64,000 bases of DNA from Anticarsia gemmatalis. Its lineage: Eukaryota > Arthropoda > Insecta > Lepidoptera > Erebidae. The notes under the pieces were generated by a model. The model was not told the DNA's origin. It ran no database searches and worked only from the letters and a program-made list of their open reading frames with translations. Numbering within the stretch: position 1 is the stretch's first letter; each line of letters opens with the position of its first letter. The DNA is taken from contig NC_134763.1 of the NCBI RefSeq assembly GCF_050436995.1, forward strand, positions 5,704,001-5,768,000. Reading direction: 5' to 3'. Made by a program: the position numbers and the translations under genes. This document shows, piece by piece, positions 1-13,977 of this stretch.

Positions 1-3000
1 ATTTTTATAACTACAAGTCTCTTAAAACGGAAATCTAAGGACAAGCATACGTTAATTAATAAGCGGACAGTCAATACAGGTTTGTAAATATGATATTTTC
101 TAAACAACTTACGTTTTACTGGAGTCAATTTTTATAATTCGTGCTGCTGAACCGCACTTCTGAATGATTTCGACGATATTTGCGGGGGGAGAAGTGCAAG
201 AGTGCGTCCGCCACTTTGCAGCGACTCGTATACGCTCTGAGCTTGTGTGACTGTAATCTTGATCGTCTACTATCTATACTGTATTTCGTACGTTTTTTGT
301 TATTTAGGCCTTATTACCCGACAGGCCTTAATACCCGCAGGTACCTTAGATTTCGCTTATTTTAAATGTTGTAGATGGTATAAATTGTAAATATTCTTTA
401 AGTAAAATCAAAATATTTTAGTATATAATTAGATTAGTTAAGTAGTCACTAATATATCTAAGTATAATTTTAAGGAACCAAACAGAACTTCACACTCTTT
501 AAAACCGCTTCTGCCTCACCCTTCAGAAATACATAATCGTCAAGTTACATACAAAAATAAATGTATAGTATGTGTACGATACTTACATTGTGACAAAGCT
601 GAATGTACCACACAAAGAAACAAATCGATTAAATGAATCAAAAGCCCACAATACATTGACCGCACGCACCTAAGAGCATTCAATAAAATGTTCAAGTAGT
701 AATTAAATTCGCAAAGTTGAATGACATTAATGATGTCTATTATTATATAATATTGGTATATAAATAGGAATTTTATTATGTTTATCTCACTTTTATTAGT
801 AAACTACAGAACAGATTTAGATTAAAATTGGCAGATCAAATTCTTAAAACAAAAAAGGCAAGCATGTAAGAAAGACTAAGGTTCTTTAAAACAAACTACT
901 TATGTTTTAATTATTTTTTTGATGCCACGTTAAGTTGAATGTTAAGTCACTGCGAGTTTCAGAATAAAATTGAACGTCACCTTAAATCGTCATAAATATT
1001 GCGCTCTATAACCATGAACGACCAATAATATCAACTGTGAAATTCGTCATAATAAACAATATTGTTGATCATATTCCTCAATAGCATAGCACATATTAGT
1101 CTGTAAAACATGAAAATATTTCCATGTGACAAAGTCATTGACAAAAATTTGTGTATATTATAATATTTCCATTGTGTTTATTACCAAGCGTGCGCATAAG
1201 TTATACATGGCTCATAAACGTACAGGTATGTGGAGCTGAAGAAGTTAGCTAATAACATTTTATTATGTAACATTCTAACACAATCGTGTTTCAGGTTTAT
1301 TAAACTTATGTACAGTTTTATGTAGGTACAGTAAAGTTAATTAGATATTTAATATTTTCACGCAAAATATGTATTAACTCTATTTTATTTATTAAATACT
1401 TAATTTATGTAAAAACTTATTATCACTTTGAAACATGGTCGTACATAACTTATGCGTAAGCGTGGATAGGCCAAACAATTCCTAGGAAGATGAAAGCCAG
1501 TATAATAGATGTAAGGGTAAAAAATATAAACAATTACGAGTCAAAATTTCTTCATGTTTATTTCATTTTTTTAACATCATCATGTTACACACATTGGACA
1601 ATAAACTGTGAACAATTTCAGGCATTCAAAGAGGTAGCGGTTATCTAACTTAATTGTTGCATTATAAACTGAATTATTCGGACACACCACATTACAGATC
1701 TACACCATACATTATTATTAATAAATGCTCAGGGGAGTATCCCTTACATATTACGATGTGTCCGAATAATCCTGTTTTGTACGCTAACACTACAATTACC
1801 ACATCTCGCGAACTTCTAAACACCGATACGATAAATTTTAGCCATCTCTACACTAATACAGTCAGAACCATTCCTATCCAACAGTCACTCCTAGTCGCAA
1901 TATCTGTCGAGCGATAGGCTACCAGCTTGTTACCAGGTATGTTTAACTTGACCACGTGCTTATCCATATTACATACTCGTATACTGACCATTTAGTATTT
2001 GTGACATGAAAACACTGAGAATTTAATCCTTATCCATACAATTTTGAATCGGGTTAGAAAAATTTAGTTTACAATACATTAGTGACTGTTTACAATACAT
2101 TAGAATCTTAAAACATCGCTCGCGTACAAAATCCAAGAAACTTCAATATATGACCGCTCACCGAAGCAAGCAACAGTGCAACACCGACTAACTTGGCTAT
2201 AACGATTCCTTCACTTATCTGTTGCGTACAGGATCCAATGTGATCTGCCAATGACGAACTGACGATGTAAAACTTATAAACGATACTAATGAAACCTACT
2301 TACATATCACATGGGTGGCCATGCTTCTCATGTTTCGCTAAAACCTCCGTCGTATGTTCCATATCTACATAATAACCCTTAAACTAAAGGTGCAAAATAT
2401 TTACTTACATTACGTTAATCTCCCTAAGAGCAGTCAATTCGAATTGATCTACGAAAAGTACAAACAATAAATAAAACTAGCACGTAAAAATACATAGATA
2501 CATTTAGTACAAGTTCCTATATCTATTGTAATTTGTATATTGTTATAAAACAAAAGTGCAGGTACTGCATATGGAGAATTAAGCGTATCCGATACATTAT
2601 ACTACTATACGCGTAACGCCGCGGCCCGCGGTCGCTTTATACTCACAATCTCTATTTTATGTTTATTGTCTTGTAACCAACAGAATATCCACGCCGACCC
2701 GCCACGCACCTCGGCCACCTACCGCGGCGGAAGACTTGCGCAAGATCTTACATAGATAATTATAATACTTCGATGTTATTCTTCAGTCTATGCTTACTAC
2801 GCAAAATCACTAACACGCGATTACAAATTGACATATCGAATAATTACTAAAGCGTTAAGCGTCGTCGCCCTAAGATATGATCAGTGATCACTTGTCGTTA
2901 GTCATAACCGCTCAATAACAATGTTATAGCAGTAGTATGCAGTAAGTGAAACAGTCACAACAGTTAGTAGGACATTGTTATTCAGCGTTATAACTAAAGT

Positions 3001-5174
3001 GGTTAGAGATTATGTGCCGTTTAACCGCAGTGCGTGGCTGGGCCTTACCTTACTGTGGGCACTAATATAAATGATTGGGAACATACTTATGTACTCGTCG
3101 GTACCCAACAAGTGACTAATACAACAGCCGACAACATCGTTGTCTTTGTCTCTGAACTCCAACTGTGACATTCACAAACACAAACTCCATGCCCGCGGCC
3201 GCGGCTCACACAACACTTCTATACTAGCGAACGGTAAATTTATTTTGGATCTATAGTTTAAAAATATACAATCGTACGAACATTGTCGATTTAAACGCAT
3301 GGAATAAGTAATTTATATCTGCAAATAAAATGCTACATTATTATTTATAAACACCTAAAGAAGCGGAAATTATTTAATTGATATTTGGAAATGCTACCGA
3401 TAGTACAGAATCGTCGACTGGTTCAAACAAATGTACATCCCGAGGTTCCTTATCGAGATTAAATTAAATTAAACTTAAAATATACCAATTGATTCAATAC
3501 TAGCAAAATATAATGTTTAACTCAATCGCTTCTCAGCCATTATACAATCACATAAGATTTATATAGGAACATAACAAATTTACAAAAATATTTCTTTATT
3601 TGGTTCTGTCTCTAGCGCTATTATTACTTTTGACAACGTACAGCGTATCGTTTAATAAGAGTTCCAACATTGATATGACGGCAGTAGCGATTGCTCGGTC
3701 ACTTACACTGTCCAACAAACACTGACACCAAACACTACCACTTGAAGAAGTTTAAAAGAAGAAGAAGGTTAAAATACAAAGTAAAAAAAAACCGTTATTT
3801 TTTTATGATTTCACGAAGGATATTACTTGTAAGTATAATCTAACAGCCAAATTATTTATGGTGCTATGCTTCAATTTGTGTTCAGGAATTATAAATCAAC
3901 CTAGTGAAATATAACCCAGCGATCATAATGAAGTAGGTAGACGCATACATACCAACCAAAGTACCTGGATACAGTACAAATATGTAATCAAACTGGTAAT
4001 GCAGTTTTATTTAACTTTAGCACTAGAGTTTGGATGTATACACACACACACCTCTTAGTTAAAAAATGTGTTGTCCTTTTCAATAATATGCAGTTTCAAA
4101 ATTGATTGAAAGTGACAAAACACTGTATAGCTAATCAGAACTTACACGACGTTTTTAAAAACAGTTTAATAATGCAAAAGTTAATTACTCTCATAAAACT
4201 GAAAACTTAAAATTTTAATCCCAGAAAAGTTTTCATAATTTCAGTATTCGTTGGACAATGTATATTCGCAACATTCAGCTTTCATTCTCGACAACGTTAA
4301 TTCCAGTCTATATTGCTTTTATTTACATTAATATTTAATAACAAGGCTTATGTAGGACTCGCTTACTACGACACTGATCGGCACTTATACAGAACATTAT
4401 TACATACGACAGATAATAATGTAACACTAATCATTATTAGATACGGCGGATAATAGAACTGTGGGCACTTGTCGGTATTCGAATCTGTCTAGCGTTATAA
4501 CACTATGTAATTCTATGACATCAATTTATTTTGGTGTATATGTTTCGTATATATCACTTTATGTTTTATTATTGCAGGCGTTTGCGACACACACAGGAAT
4601 ACATTGACGCGCACTCACACACACCACTCTCGTTATAATTCAACTAACACGTAAACATCGTAGCGTCGCCTTCTAACTTTTTATACTAGACTTGCGATTT
4701 GTATTATACGAGAAAACACTGTTTATTCATAAGTAGATTTAATAATTCAATAATAAATGTATCTTGCAGTATAAAATGAATCTAGATACGGTTTTAAATA
4801 TCTTATTAAAATCCACAAAAGGTTAATGCTTGGTTCACCAAACACAGTGGTTTTGAATTAGTAAAATCTGTAGTGCAACTTAGTGATTCTTGACTACAAA
4901 GTTTGACTCGCAGATGTGTTCAAAATTTACAATTTTGAACATTCGTATGCATCTGACATAAGCCTGGGCATTTACTATATTTTGAATATATAAAGAATTT
5001 TAGTCTGCTCTAATAAGTTGTTGAATTACATTTTATTGTTGCTTTCTCGTATTTCACAAGTCACCGCAGCACACAAGAGCGTCCTTCCATTCGCGTCGAC
5101 ACGTCTACGTCATAACAATTATCTAAGCTAAACTATGACAACTACTGAAGGCAGAACTATGCCAAATGCTCGGC

Positions 5175-5182
5175 GGTGACGT
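5175..5182. promoter_or_regulatory. Perfect CRE palindrome TGACGTCA
   Basis: An eight-base palindromic CREB/ATF-type site lies in a GC-rich patch (CGGCGGTGACGTCACGCC). It is followed at about 5192-5213 by a near-palindrome ending ACATTT...AAATGT. No transcription unit is attached to it, so a regulatory role is inference from motif identity alone. Confidence 0.35.
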
Positions 5183-5580
5183 CACGCCACCACATTTTGT
5201 TTCAAACAAATGTCACGTAGACCTTGTTGTACATATGTCCTACAGTGGCGCGGCAAGGATTTTAAACTGCAATACGACGTAATACGGTATCAATTCGCAA
5301 AGCTACAATACGTGAAGCGAAGCCTCTTCGCGATTTATAATACGATTATATCATAGATTTTCAGCAAGTCCCGTAAGCACCAATTCAATGTTGTTACAAA
5401 AGGCTTTAAAATTTTCTAAGAAAATGTAGCTAATTAGCAGTATACAAAGGTTAGGGTTAAAGATATCTCACGTACTAAGCATTTGCACGTTGATAGCCAC
5501 AAACCGAAATAATAATTTACTAATAACATCTCAAATATTTAGTCTAAAACAGTTTACTAACTGTGTTGTGACCGCCTAAC

Positions 5581-5716
5581 AGCCGATATTAAAATGTTAG
5601 CCATGGTTATATTTGCTTATCTTCAGTTAAATTCCGACCCACTTTGTATGAAAGATCTGTCAAAATTCAACTAACGATAAGCAAATCTATCCATAGATAG
5701 CATATTAACATCGGCC
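5581..5716. repeat. Long imperfect inverted repeat (hairpin / MITE-like)
   Basis: The left arm, starting AGCCGATATTAAAATG, and the right arm, ending CATATTAACATCGGCCG, are imperfect reverse complements over about 50-60 bases each. Both arms contain TTTGCTTATC or its complement GATAAGCAAA. The loop is about 10-15 bases. The structure fits a foldback MITE relic; a microRNA-type hairpin is less likely because the stem is long and mismatched. No clear target-site duplication was found. Confidence 0.6.
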
Positions 5717-6594
5717 GAAAATGTATTTAAACCTATACCACGCCACTGATGTAACAGCACTTTACAGTTTAGCCATAATTAGCATATAAATCAGCACATA
5801 TGGGAAAAAATGAAATAAATACCATGACAGTCTATGAAATGACAATATACATGCTAATTTATACACCAAAAAGGTAACGAACTTTTAATAAAATATTAAA
5901 GCAATACTAAAGGTAGATATTGTAAGCGGTTTAGTTTATAACCTCAGGTAACTTTAGCCCAGAAAAAGAAATATTTCTAAATTGCAAGCCTATTTATTGA
6001 TGGTTATATAACTTTTTTTGAAATGGACCAAAGTTACACACCGGTCTATACCAATCCGATTCAATGATACAAACGCTTGCCTACTGTTTTATAGAGTTTC
6101 AACTATTTCAAAATTACGCATCAAAAATGTTCATATAAAAATAAATCTATCAAGCTTTCGCTATTGGAAGTTACGCTAGATTGAGTATTTTCCTTTGTGA
6201 TCGGAACAACTAAATACTTTAAGAGTACCATAGTACTTCAGGCAAGACAATTTTTTTGGAAGAATGCATCTATGCAATATTTAGCCCATAACTAGCCATT
6301 TGTTTGAACACAAAACTGATCTTCGTATGTCACTTACACGTCCAATGTTGGAGCCAATGTTTGATCAGTGTTTGCACAATTAGTATTGGCGGAACTGCAT
6401 AAACAAAGGAACCATTGGCCCCAATATTGGTACTGTAATTTGTCGAAGTATCACAAACATCAATCCGAATCACGACTCACAAACATCTTCACTTACACAT
6501 GCACACATACAAAAATTAAAGCATGAAGAAAAATATTTCCAACTCTTGAGACTATGAATATCGAATTTGTTCCTAATTGTTATAGTACATAGAG

Positions 6595-6600
6595 TTTATT
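6595..6600 (-). terminator. Poly(A) signal of the INO80D-like gene
   Basis: TTTATT on the plus strand reads AATAAA on the minus strand and lies 34 bases downstream of the predicted stop codon at 6636-6634. It is the nearest canonical poly(A) hexamer and predicts a very short 3' UTR. Confidence 0.6.
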
Positions 6601-6633
6601 ATAGCTTAACATAAAAAGTGTAAAGTTACTGTG

Positions 6634-9600
6634 TTATGAGGGCACTCGCGATGACATCTCCATGGGCATCGAAGTAGACACTTGCATCTGAAAACGGTAA
6701 CAATAAACTAAAAATGCAGTTACTCAACAACATAATTGGTTAACTCAGATCTATTAGATGGTAAAACGTCATTGCTATATTTTACGTTACAGGAGGCAAG
6801 TCAAGTCTTATCGAGCATTTCATAGTTAATAATGCTTGTATATTATAGAGAACTTACCTTGTTTTTGGAAATATGATCGGAGTGCGTGAACACGCAGTCG
6901 ATGGAGTCGAGCCTGTCGTCGAGCACTCGCTCGTCGAGCCCGCGCTCGTCCAGCACCGCCTCCAGCGCCGCCGCCAGCTCCGAGCTCTCCGCGAACGATG
7001 CGCCGCCTTCCGCTGAAATATATCAAACACTTACTAATCAGAGACAGACTAAGGGAAAAAAGAATATGTACCATTTTAAGCCATAATGCCGTAATAATAA
7101 AGCACAGACTATTATCAATAACCCGTCTATTACGACTTCTTCTCACATATTGATGTAAATATAAGTGTAATTCCTTTCTTATGATCTTATAATGTATGCG
7201 TTTTAATGTTAGTCTAAATACGTAAACTTACCGTATTGCATGTAATTACGTGCACGCACGCGTACGTGTACGTTCTGTAAAATAATTGCATAGCATATAT
7301 ACTCACATTGATTGAAGAACTCCGTAAAAGCTTCGTCTGGTATTTGGCTGAGTACCGCTGGATCCAATATGTCGTCCGGTGGTACTTGACCAACTTCCAC
7401 TTCTGAAAATGACGTTATACAATTTCTTTAGAAAAAAAATACATTTTATTATGTTGGACAACCTCATAATTATACATAAATAAATATATTTAAAAAAGTA
7501 CAGTACAGTTATTAAAAGTCAATAATCGAGGCTTCTTTATACGTACCAAGTTCATGCGAATCGTTCGCCACAGTGACGTATTCACTCTCGCTAAGCGCGC
7601 CCATCGCCGTGTCCTCTGAACTGTCGTACGTCGAGGAGTTCGAACACACGTTCAGTTCTAAATATAACATGTAAAGATATAGTTATAAACACAACAAAAC
7701 TTCATGAAATAATAATGCATCTATTTATATTGTAACTGCAATTGATATTTTACTTCGTGTCGCAGAGTGCATATAAGTTAATCATCATTGGTTTCCGCTG
7801 CACACACATGCAGCAACCCCTGTTGGGCCTTCACGAAATCAAAATTAATATCGACTATCCCATAATACTCGCGCAAAACAACAGCTATAAAAGATTATTT
7901 CAAAATATCGGGATAGTATGTATGTAATACCTGAGAGTGATTGTTCAGCTCCGTGCCCTTCGGTGGGAGCGCGCAGGCGCGCGGGTGGTCGGCGGCGGCG
8001 CTTGGCGCGGCGCGGACCGCGCGGTGTCGACGGGCACACGCGCTTGCGCACTGCCGCCTTCTTCGGCCGACAGTCACGAGAAAGCTTGTCGTAATTATCC
8101 TATAAGAACATAACTCTAGCTTAGAAATCTTAACTTTTATATTTGTTTTTTAAAAGAACAAATACAATGGTAGAAGAATTCCAGATACTTCGACATACGC
8201 TAAAGTTAACCTTGCAATTATATTTGATGGTTTACTTAAAATGTAAACCAATAAACAATTTACAAATTCGGTTCCCAGTGGCGCCATCTTTATTCTGACA
8301 AATACCACCAAACGTTACCATCGAATTGCAAAAAAATATTTACAGAAGACGAAGAAATAACCACTACACCTAACAATCGACCATATAATGTAACAATCAT
8401 ACCCGTTTCCAAGCATGTTCAGCACACAGCGGCGTCTGATCATGCAGAGGCAGTAATGGATGTCGACAGCGTGCCCCGCCCGCGAACACGGCCGCGCACG
8501 CCGCGTACAGGCGTTGTTCGGGCGCCAGCGTCACGTGCGACAGACAGTACCGCGCGCACGGGAGCGCTGAACGATCGCACTTCTCTTCTGCACATTCTAT
8601 CTCTACGCCACTCGTGCTTGGTGTTACGTCACCTCCACGACCCGATTCGCCTCCTGACCAACCTGTTTCCCTGTTGAACGATTTATTATTATTACTGGCA
8701 GGCCCCCTTCAAAGAGGCAACTGACGCGTAGTAACTATCCCATAATATTACTACTTCCAGAATTAATACCTAAATCGACTTTTTAGTAGTAAATACAACA
8801 AAGATGACTCGGTGGTAGAAAGAAATGACGTTCTAATAACATTTACCTTAGTTTCCTTCGTTCCTGTGAAGTGAGCACGGCAGGCATCCCGCGCATAGCG
8901 AGCAAATGATTCACAGTCTGAGTTGGAAGACGGCACGACGTTCCAGCGGTGCTTAGTTGTTTCTGTTGAAATCGAAATTTACTTTTAGATCACCCTACGA
9001 GACGTTTAACCTTTACTAATTTATTTAAAACGGCAAGTAAATAAGTACATTTACATTTTATTGTTTTGTTTTGTTTATGAAACGTACGAGTGAGCGTGTG
9101 AACGTGCGTAGTTGCGTACACGCTTATACCTGGGCAAATTTATTAAATCACGCATTGCTAAATACTTTTATTTACAAGGGTCATAGATAGCAACGACGCT
9201 CATTTTCTACTCATACACATAAAATATCAACACATATCTCTTGCTTAGTAATCAAAAGTAAAGTATACCTTGAGTAGCGTCGCGAGCGAGCGATGTTCAC
9301 GATGGTGGTGCGTGGACAGTCTGAGCGCGTGGTGTGCTCGCGCGACTGACCGCCGCAGCGCCGCGCGACGCAGCGCTAGCCGAGCGCCGCGAGACTCCGC
9401 CGCGGACTCTTCCACGCACACGGCGCCCACACCAGCGTCTAACAGAGAATTATATTGTTACCTATTACTGTGTATTTGTATACCCTTGTAAACGGGGAAA
9501 TGAGTCCTGTGCCTATATGAATATAATTTTCACGAAGTTATGTTACAACATTTTACAAAAACCAATAATTTTGTTCTACAAAAAATGTTATGTCCTTTAG

Positions 9601-12600
9601 AGTCTTTTTTAGCATAATTGAATAGTTACGTTCTTTTCCGGAGCACGCAGAGACTAAAGGTAAAGGAGACCAAATTCTAAGATAGCTATTAATTTCTTTA
9701 TCTTCATTTTAGTACATTCACACCTTTTACGAATTCTAAAATATTATTATGTAACCATTGTTGTTTATTTTGTTTGCGTCAAAGTAAATAGCTTGCGCGG
9801 TTTTTCCTCAAATTAATCACATAGAAAATGAAAACTAAATAAAGCTTCGGTTGTGACGTCCTTTTTAATTTCGGTACAATACAGTCTGTTGTATTGTTGT
9901 GCTAATTTCATTGAGTCACGATTCACATCAATAAACCATTCATATACCTAACTCTCAATATTATCTCGATTTTCAGGCACATCGTTTAATCAAATGGAGC
10001 GGAAAAATATAAAAGATTTTGTTTGTTGCTTTATGACTGCTGTCTAACCAAAGGAAAAAGCACTTGTATATGTGTTACCTGTTTTGGGTTTTCCCCTGAT
10101 TACACCAGGCCAATCTTAATAAACAATTAACTAATACCTTCCTCGATAATCGCACTATTTTTACGTGAAAACTGCATAAAAATCTGTTCAGCAGAATCTG
10201 AGTTTATCAAAAACAGACAGGCAGACAAAGAGAAAACTTTGTTTTATAACATGTAGGTATCTTATTTCACATATCTCTAGTTTAAGTCGTAAAGTTCGTA
10301 CTTTCAACAAGTTAGGTAACCATAGTTACCTAAATCAGGCATATTATCATCATCGCTGCTGCTGCTCTCCAGTTGTCTGAAGACAGATGTCCTATCATCG
10401 AGCGGTCCGCACTGGAACAGGCTGTCTCCGGGCGCGTGCCACGAGGTGTTGGGTATAGGGATCGCTCGCTTCGCCGCCGGTATCCGCTGCAGCGCCTCGT
10501 GCACCGCCGGCCCGCGACCGCGACGAGATTTCGGTTGCGATGGAGTTTTACCTGAATTATACGAAGATTGTAATATAACAATCTCAGTGTCCTATCCCGT
10601 GAAAAGATAAGTTTTGTGGTTGAAAGAGAACTTAACTACAAGTACAAGATAACCGGCAATATACAGCGTGGATGATCATAATTTACAATACAGGCTTTAT
10701 ACGGTAGTAGCATTTAGTGGACTAGATACTTCACAAACCTACATAAAATACAATGTATCATAGAAACAAAATAGATCCGATACGATCCGTGGACCGTACA
10801 TTTCTGCAATTACATATTATATTTGAACTCATTAAAGTTGCTGTACATTCAGTAAGTGAGGCGATAAAGTTAACTAAGTATTGCGCTACAATCGCAGTCT
10901 CTTCGAAGACGGGATGAAACGCTGATTATGTGTGATAATCTATACCTAATCTGGAAAGTAGCCAATGTAACATATAACGGGATCAAAGAGTATCAAATGC
11001 GATTAAAACGGTTTTATGTCTGATAAAAAATATCTTGACTTGTATGCACATATTTTAATGGCATTTTCCGAGCACGGAAACGATCTCTCCGTTATCCGTC
11101 TCGGATGATTCACATTACATCAAATCGTATCACAGTAGTGAAACGACATCGAAATTGTGTTTTTCCTAGCTAGATCTTAGAGTTACAAATGTTGGAATAA
11201 TATAATAATTTATAATGTTCCGTTTTCTTAGATTACCTTGAACAACAATCTGTGGGCTTTAGCATATGCATAGCATTAGATCATACACTTTAACTGCAAC
11301 AGGAACACTCTCAATGATCTGCATGTAAATATAAATACGTTTGCCTACAGATTTATATACAAGCATCTCCTAGTCCTAGAGTAAATACGCCTAGAAAGGT
11401 CGTGCAACTCCCACCCGATACTATAATGAGAATCATCTTTCAACATACCGGCTATATGCAATATCAGTAGCAATTTATTTATAGTATTAGATTACATTGC
11501 GAGGTAAATACCTAATAGCCATAGAGGCTTGGAGATCGATAGATTAAGCGTTCTTAAATAAGCAATACGTATCGTGAGTCATTGTAGTAATTTTATGGCA
11601 AAATATGGCCAACACGAAATTGGCCTTATTTTATGGAAAGATTATGAAAAGTAGCACATTTTAAGGTGCTATATAACTTAGTGTTACTTTACTACATTAG
11701 CAACTAAATTTTAGAGAAGTATTGTATACCTAAGTAGGAAAATTTCTTTACAATCAAACATTACAATAACGTAATAAATAATATGCTGTAATAAACTGTA
11801 CCAACACAACATAACAAAAGGAAAAATGCACAATTTCTACCCGCGTCCAACAGCTGTTTAAATATTATTCTTTAATTTTGAAGTTCAATGTTTTGTACCA
11901 AAATCTGAATTATAGTTTGTAAAATATTACCTGACGAACCTTTCTTCGGCGGAGACACGGGAACTTTGCCCGTCGATGGTCCTGGGGGCTCAGTTTTGAC
12001 AAGCACGGAATTCTCAACTAATCCTTGTTCTCTCTTAAATACATCTAAGAATGTCTCCATGCCAGTTTGCTTTGAGGAAGATTTAGCATTATTCGACGTA
12101 ACACTATTAATACTGTTTTTAGTACTCGGGGAAGATGCGGTGGCAGTGTTTTGCGCCTTAGGACTATTCACACTCGGTCGTCGGGCTTCACTAAACGATT
12201 CTGATCTTGAATGTTCTTTCATCTGACTTTGATTTTTAACTTTCAGAACTTTGGTATGAGAAGTCTTAGTGTCTTTATAGTTTACCAATGGTTTGGAAAC
12301 TGGTGGATAATGTCCATTGGATACCACTTCCTTCTTAACTTCCTCCTTAATGTCGCCATTTGTGAATGCACTTATGAGATCTAGCTCTTTATTAGGGCTG
12401 TCTAAAAATTTACTCTTAACATCAACACTATCAGAAAACATAAAATTGTCCTCTGTGTGACTTACTGTTATCTCACTCGCTATGACATCAGAGTCATGAA
12501 AAGTATATAATTCGTTGGGATCAATTTTAAATTTGGAGTAGAAATTATCATTGAGATGTATATACGCCTGCTCATCCCCTGAGTTGTCATGTAGGAACAT

Positions 12601-13977
12601 GTTTACTTCACCACAGCTCCCCGATGACACACCTTCAACTGCCATTTTATACTGTGTGGCACAGCTGGCATCTGATATATTTTGTGGAATACCACCAAAA
12701 CTGAAATATCACATATACTATTAAGTTCAGGAGTTATCATGTGCAGAAGATTAAAAATATTTATCTAGGAAAATACATTGACAGGAAACTTTGCATAAGG
12801 ATCAAACAGTTCTTAAAAGCCAGAAGACTTCATGTGTAGCTCTCGCTCATACTGGTAAATGACTTATTCCGAGTCATGAAATAGTATTGAGTAAAACTTG
12901 TTGGTTCTCTATCACAATACTCATAACCATCAAGTTTTAAATTTAAGCATGTTATTAATAGTTTAACTTTTACTAGACTGATCAGACAGTCTCATAGTTT
13001 TTCAGGTCTTTGAACTTGAAAATATGTATTTAAAAAAGGAACAAAGCAATGTCCCGACAAAAAATGCAGCTGTTTATATTATGTTAATTAGTTACAATTA
13101 TATTTGAAACTAGAAATAAAAAAGAATATATTTTACTATTCACAATAGGAAGAATTGAACATTGTAAGTTGTTACAGAGAGACTACAACTGGTTAATTAT
13201 GTTTGAGAATGAGTAATCTCTTTATTTCTATAGTCTAAAATCTTAGTAAATACCCTCATATGTAACATTTGCAACTTACGGGGGCATATAAAATTAAAAA
13301 TTTAGAATAACACCCTCGGAATCATGCAGTTGATGGTGGATACAGTAACTTTATTTTGGATATACAAATATACATATAATTATTCATTAATCTAGATTAA
13401 TCATGCTTGTAAGACTTGCTACTAAGTTGTCAGACTATGTATAATTTGAAGTATGAGTAATGGGATGAAAATAAAGAAATACAAATAAACAAGTGAGATC
13501 TCACCATTACACATACATAAGGAAACGTGTCAATTTAGAGTGTCATATAACAATGACTTGTAAACAAACAAGAAATAATTAATATAGTAATACATTTTAT
13601 ATGTTCTTTATATCAGGCCATAACTATAAAAACCAGTTTAGCAAACTATTTACAAAATCTTAAGCATCAAAAACATTATGGAGTGATTTCGGCACAATTA
13701 CCTAGTGATTAAAATCTAATAGGTACTTATTACCTGTTACTGCAATTGCTGTAACATTGATTTAACTATCAAGATGTTTTAGTACTGCAGTACTTCTATC
13801 AAAGTTTGCTCAATGCTAAACCTTCTGCAGGTTTGATGTGAATACAATGGTAAGTATAAACCAATACAGGACCTTCCTTATAAGAAATAATGTGCGCTAA
13901 GCATACTGAATGATCAGAACTGAAATACATAACGGTATTAAAACTTACCCCACATTTTCTGATGCACTCAAAGACAT
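6634..13977 (-). CDS. INO80D: INO80 complex subunit D-like protein (11 coding exons, 727 aa)
   Basis: Coding exons on the minus strand: 13977-13949, 12700-11931, 10551-10330, 9438-9269, 8962-8847, 8694-8403, 8099-7931, 7657-7547, 7402-7307, 7012-6858 and 6687-6634. All junctions are GT..AG with matching phases and sum to 2184 nt. Exon 6 encodes a zf-C3Hc3H domain: Cys470, Cys475, Cys486, His489, then Cys502, Cys512, Cys526, His529. Its surroundings (QRLYAACAAVFAGG, HDQTPLCAEHA) closely match the second finger of vertebrate INO80D. A basic block follows (about 560-575), then acidic segments (DDILDPAVLSQIPDEAF, ELAAALEAVLDERGL) in the family's order. The family belongs to the nuclear INO80 chromatin-remodelling complex. 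The N-terminal 266 residues are Ser/Lys-rich, low in complexity and lack the first finger seen in vertebrates. KANSL2 shares the domain but matches less well. Start-site choice is the weakest part. Confidence 0.87.
10030..10262. repeat. Degenerate interspersed repeat in an INO80D intron
   Basis: The stretch contains ACCTTCCTCGATAATCGCAC followed by GACAGGCAGACAAAGAG and TTGTTTTATAACATGTA. This succession resembles the 3' part of common lepidopteran interspersed repeats. It sits in the intron between exons 3 and 4 of the INO80D-like gene and has no coding capacity. Family assignment is from memory of similar sequences and is tentative. Confidence 0.35.

Larger units (their letters stand above)
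1..6590. other. Intergenic region, no gene found
   Basis: AT-rich sequence with stop codons in all frames and no ORF with recognisable protein similarity. Small GC-rich islands stand out at about 2.61-2.64 kb and 3.19-3.20 kb (CCGCGGCCGCGG, a perfect 12-bp palindrome at 3193-3204) and at 5.09-5.20 kb. The INO80D-like gene ends at a poly(A) signal near 6.6 kb on the minus strand, so this stretch is probably not its 3' UTR. The short ORFs here (for example at 180 and 1654) look like chance reading frames. Apart from the hairpin and CRE described separately I see nothing annotatable. Confidence 0.6.
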
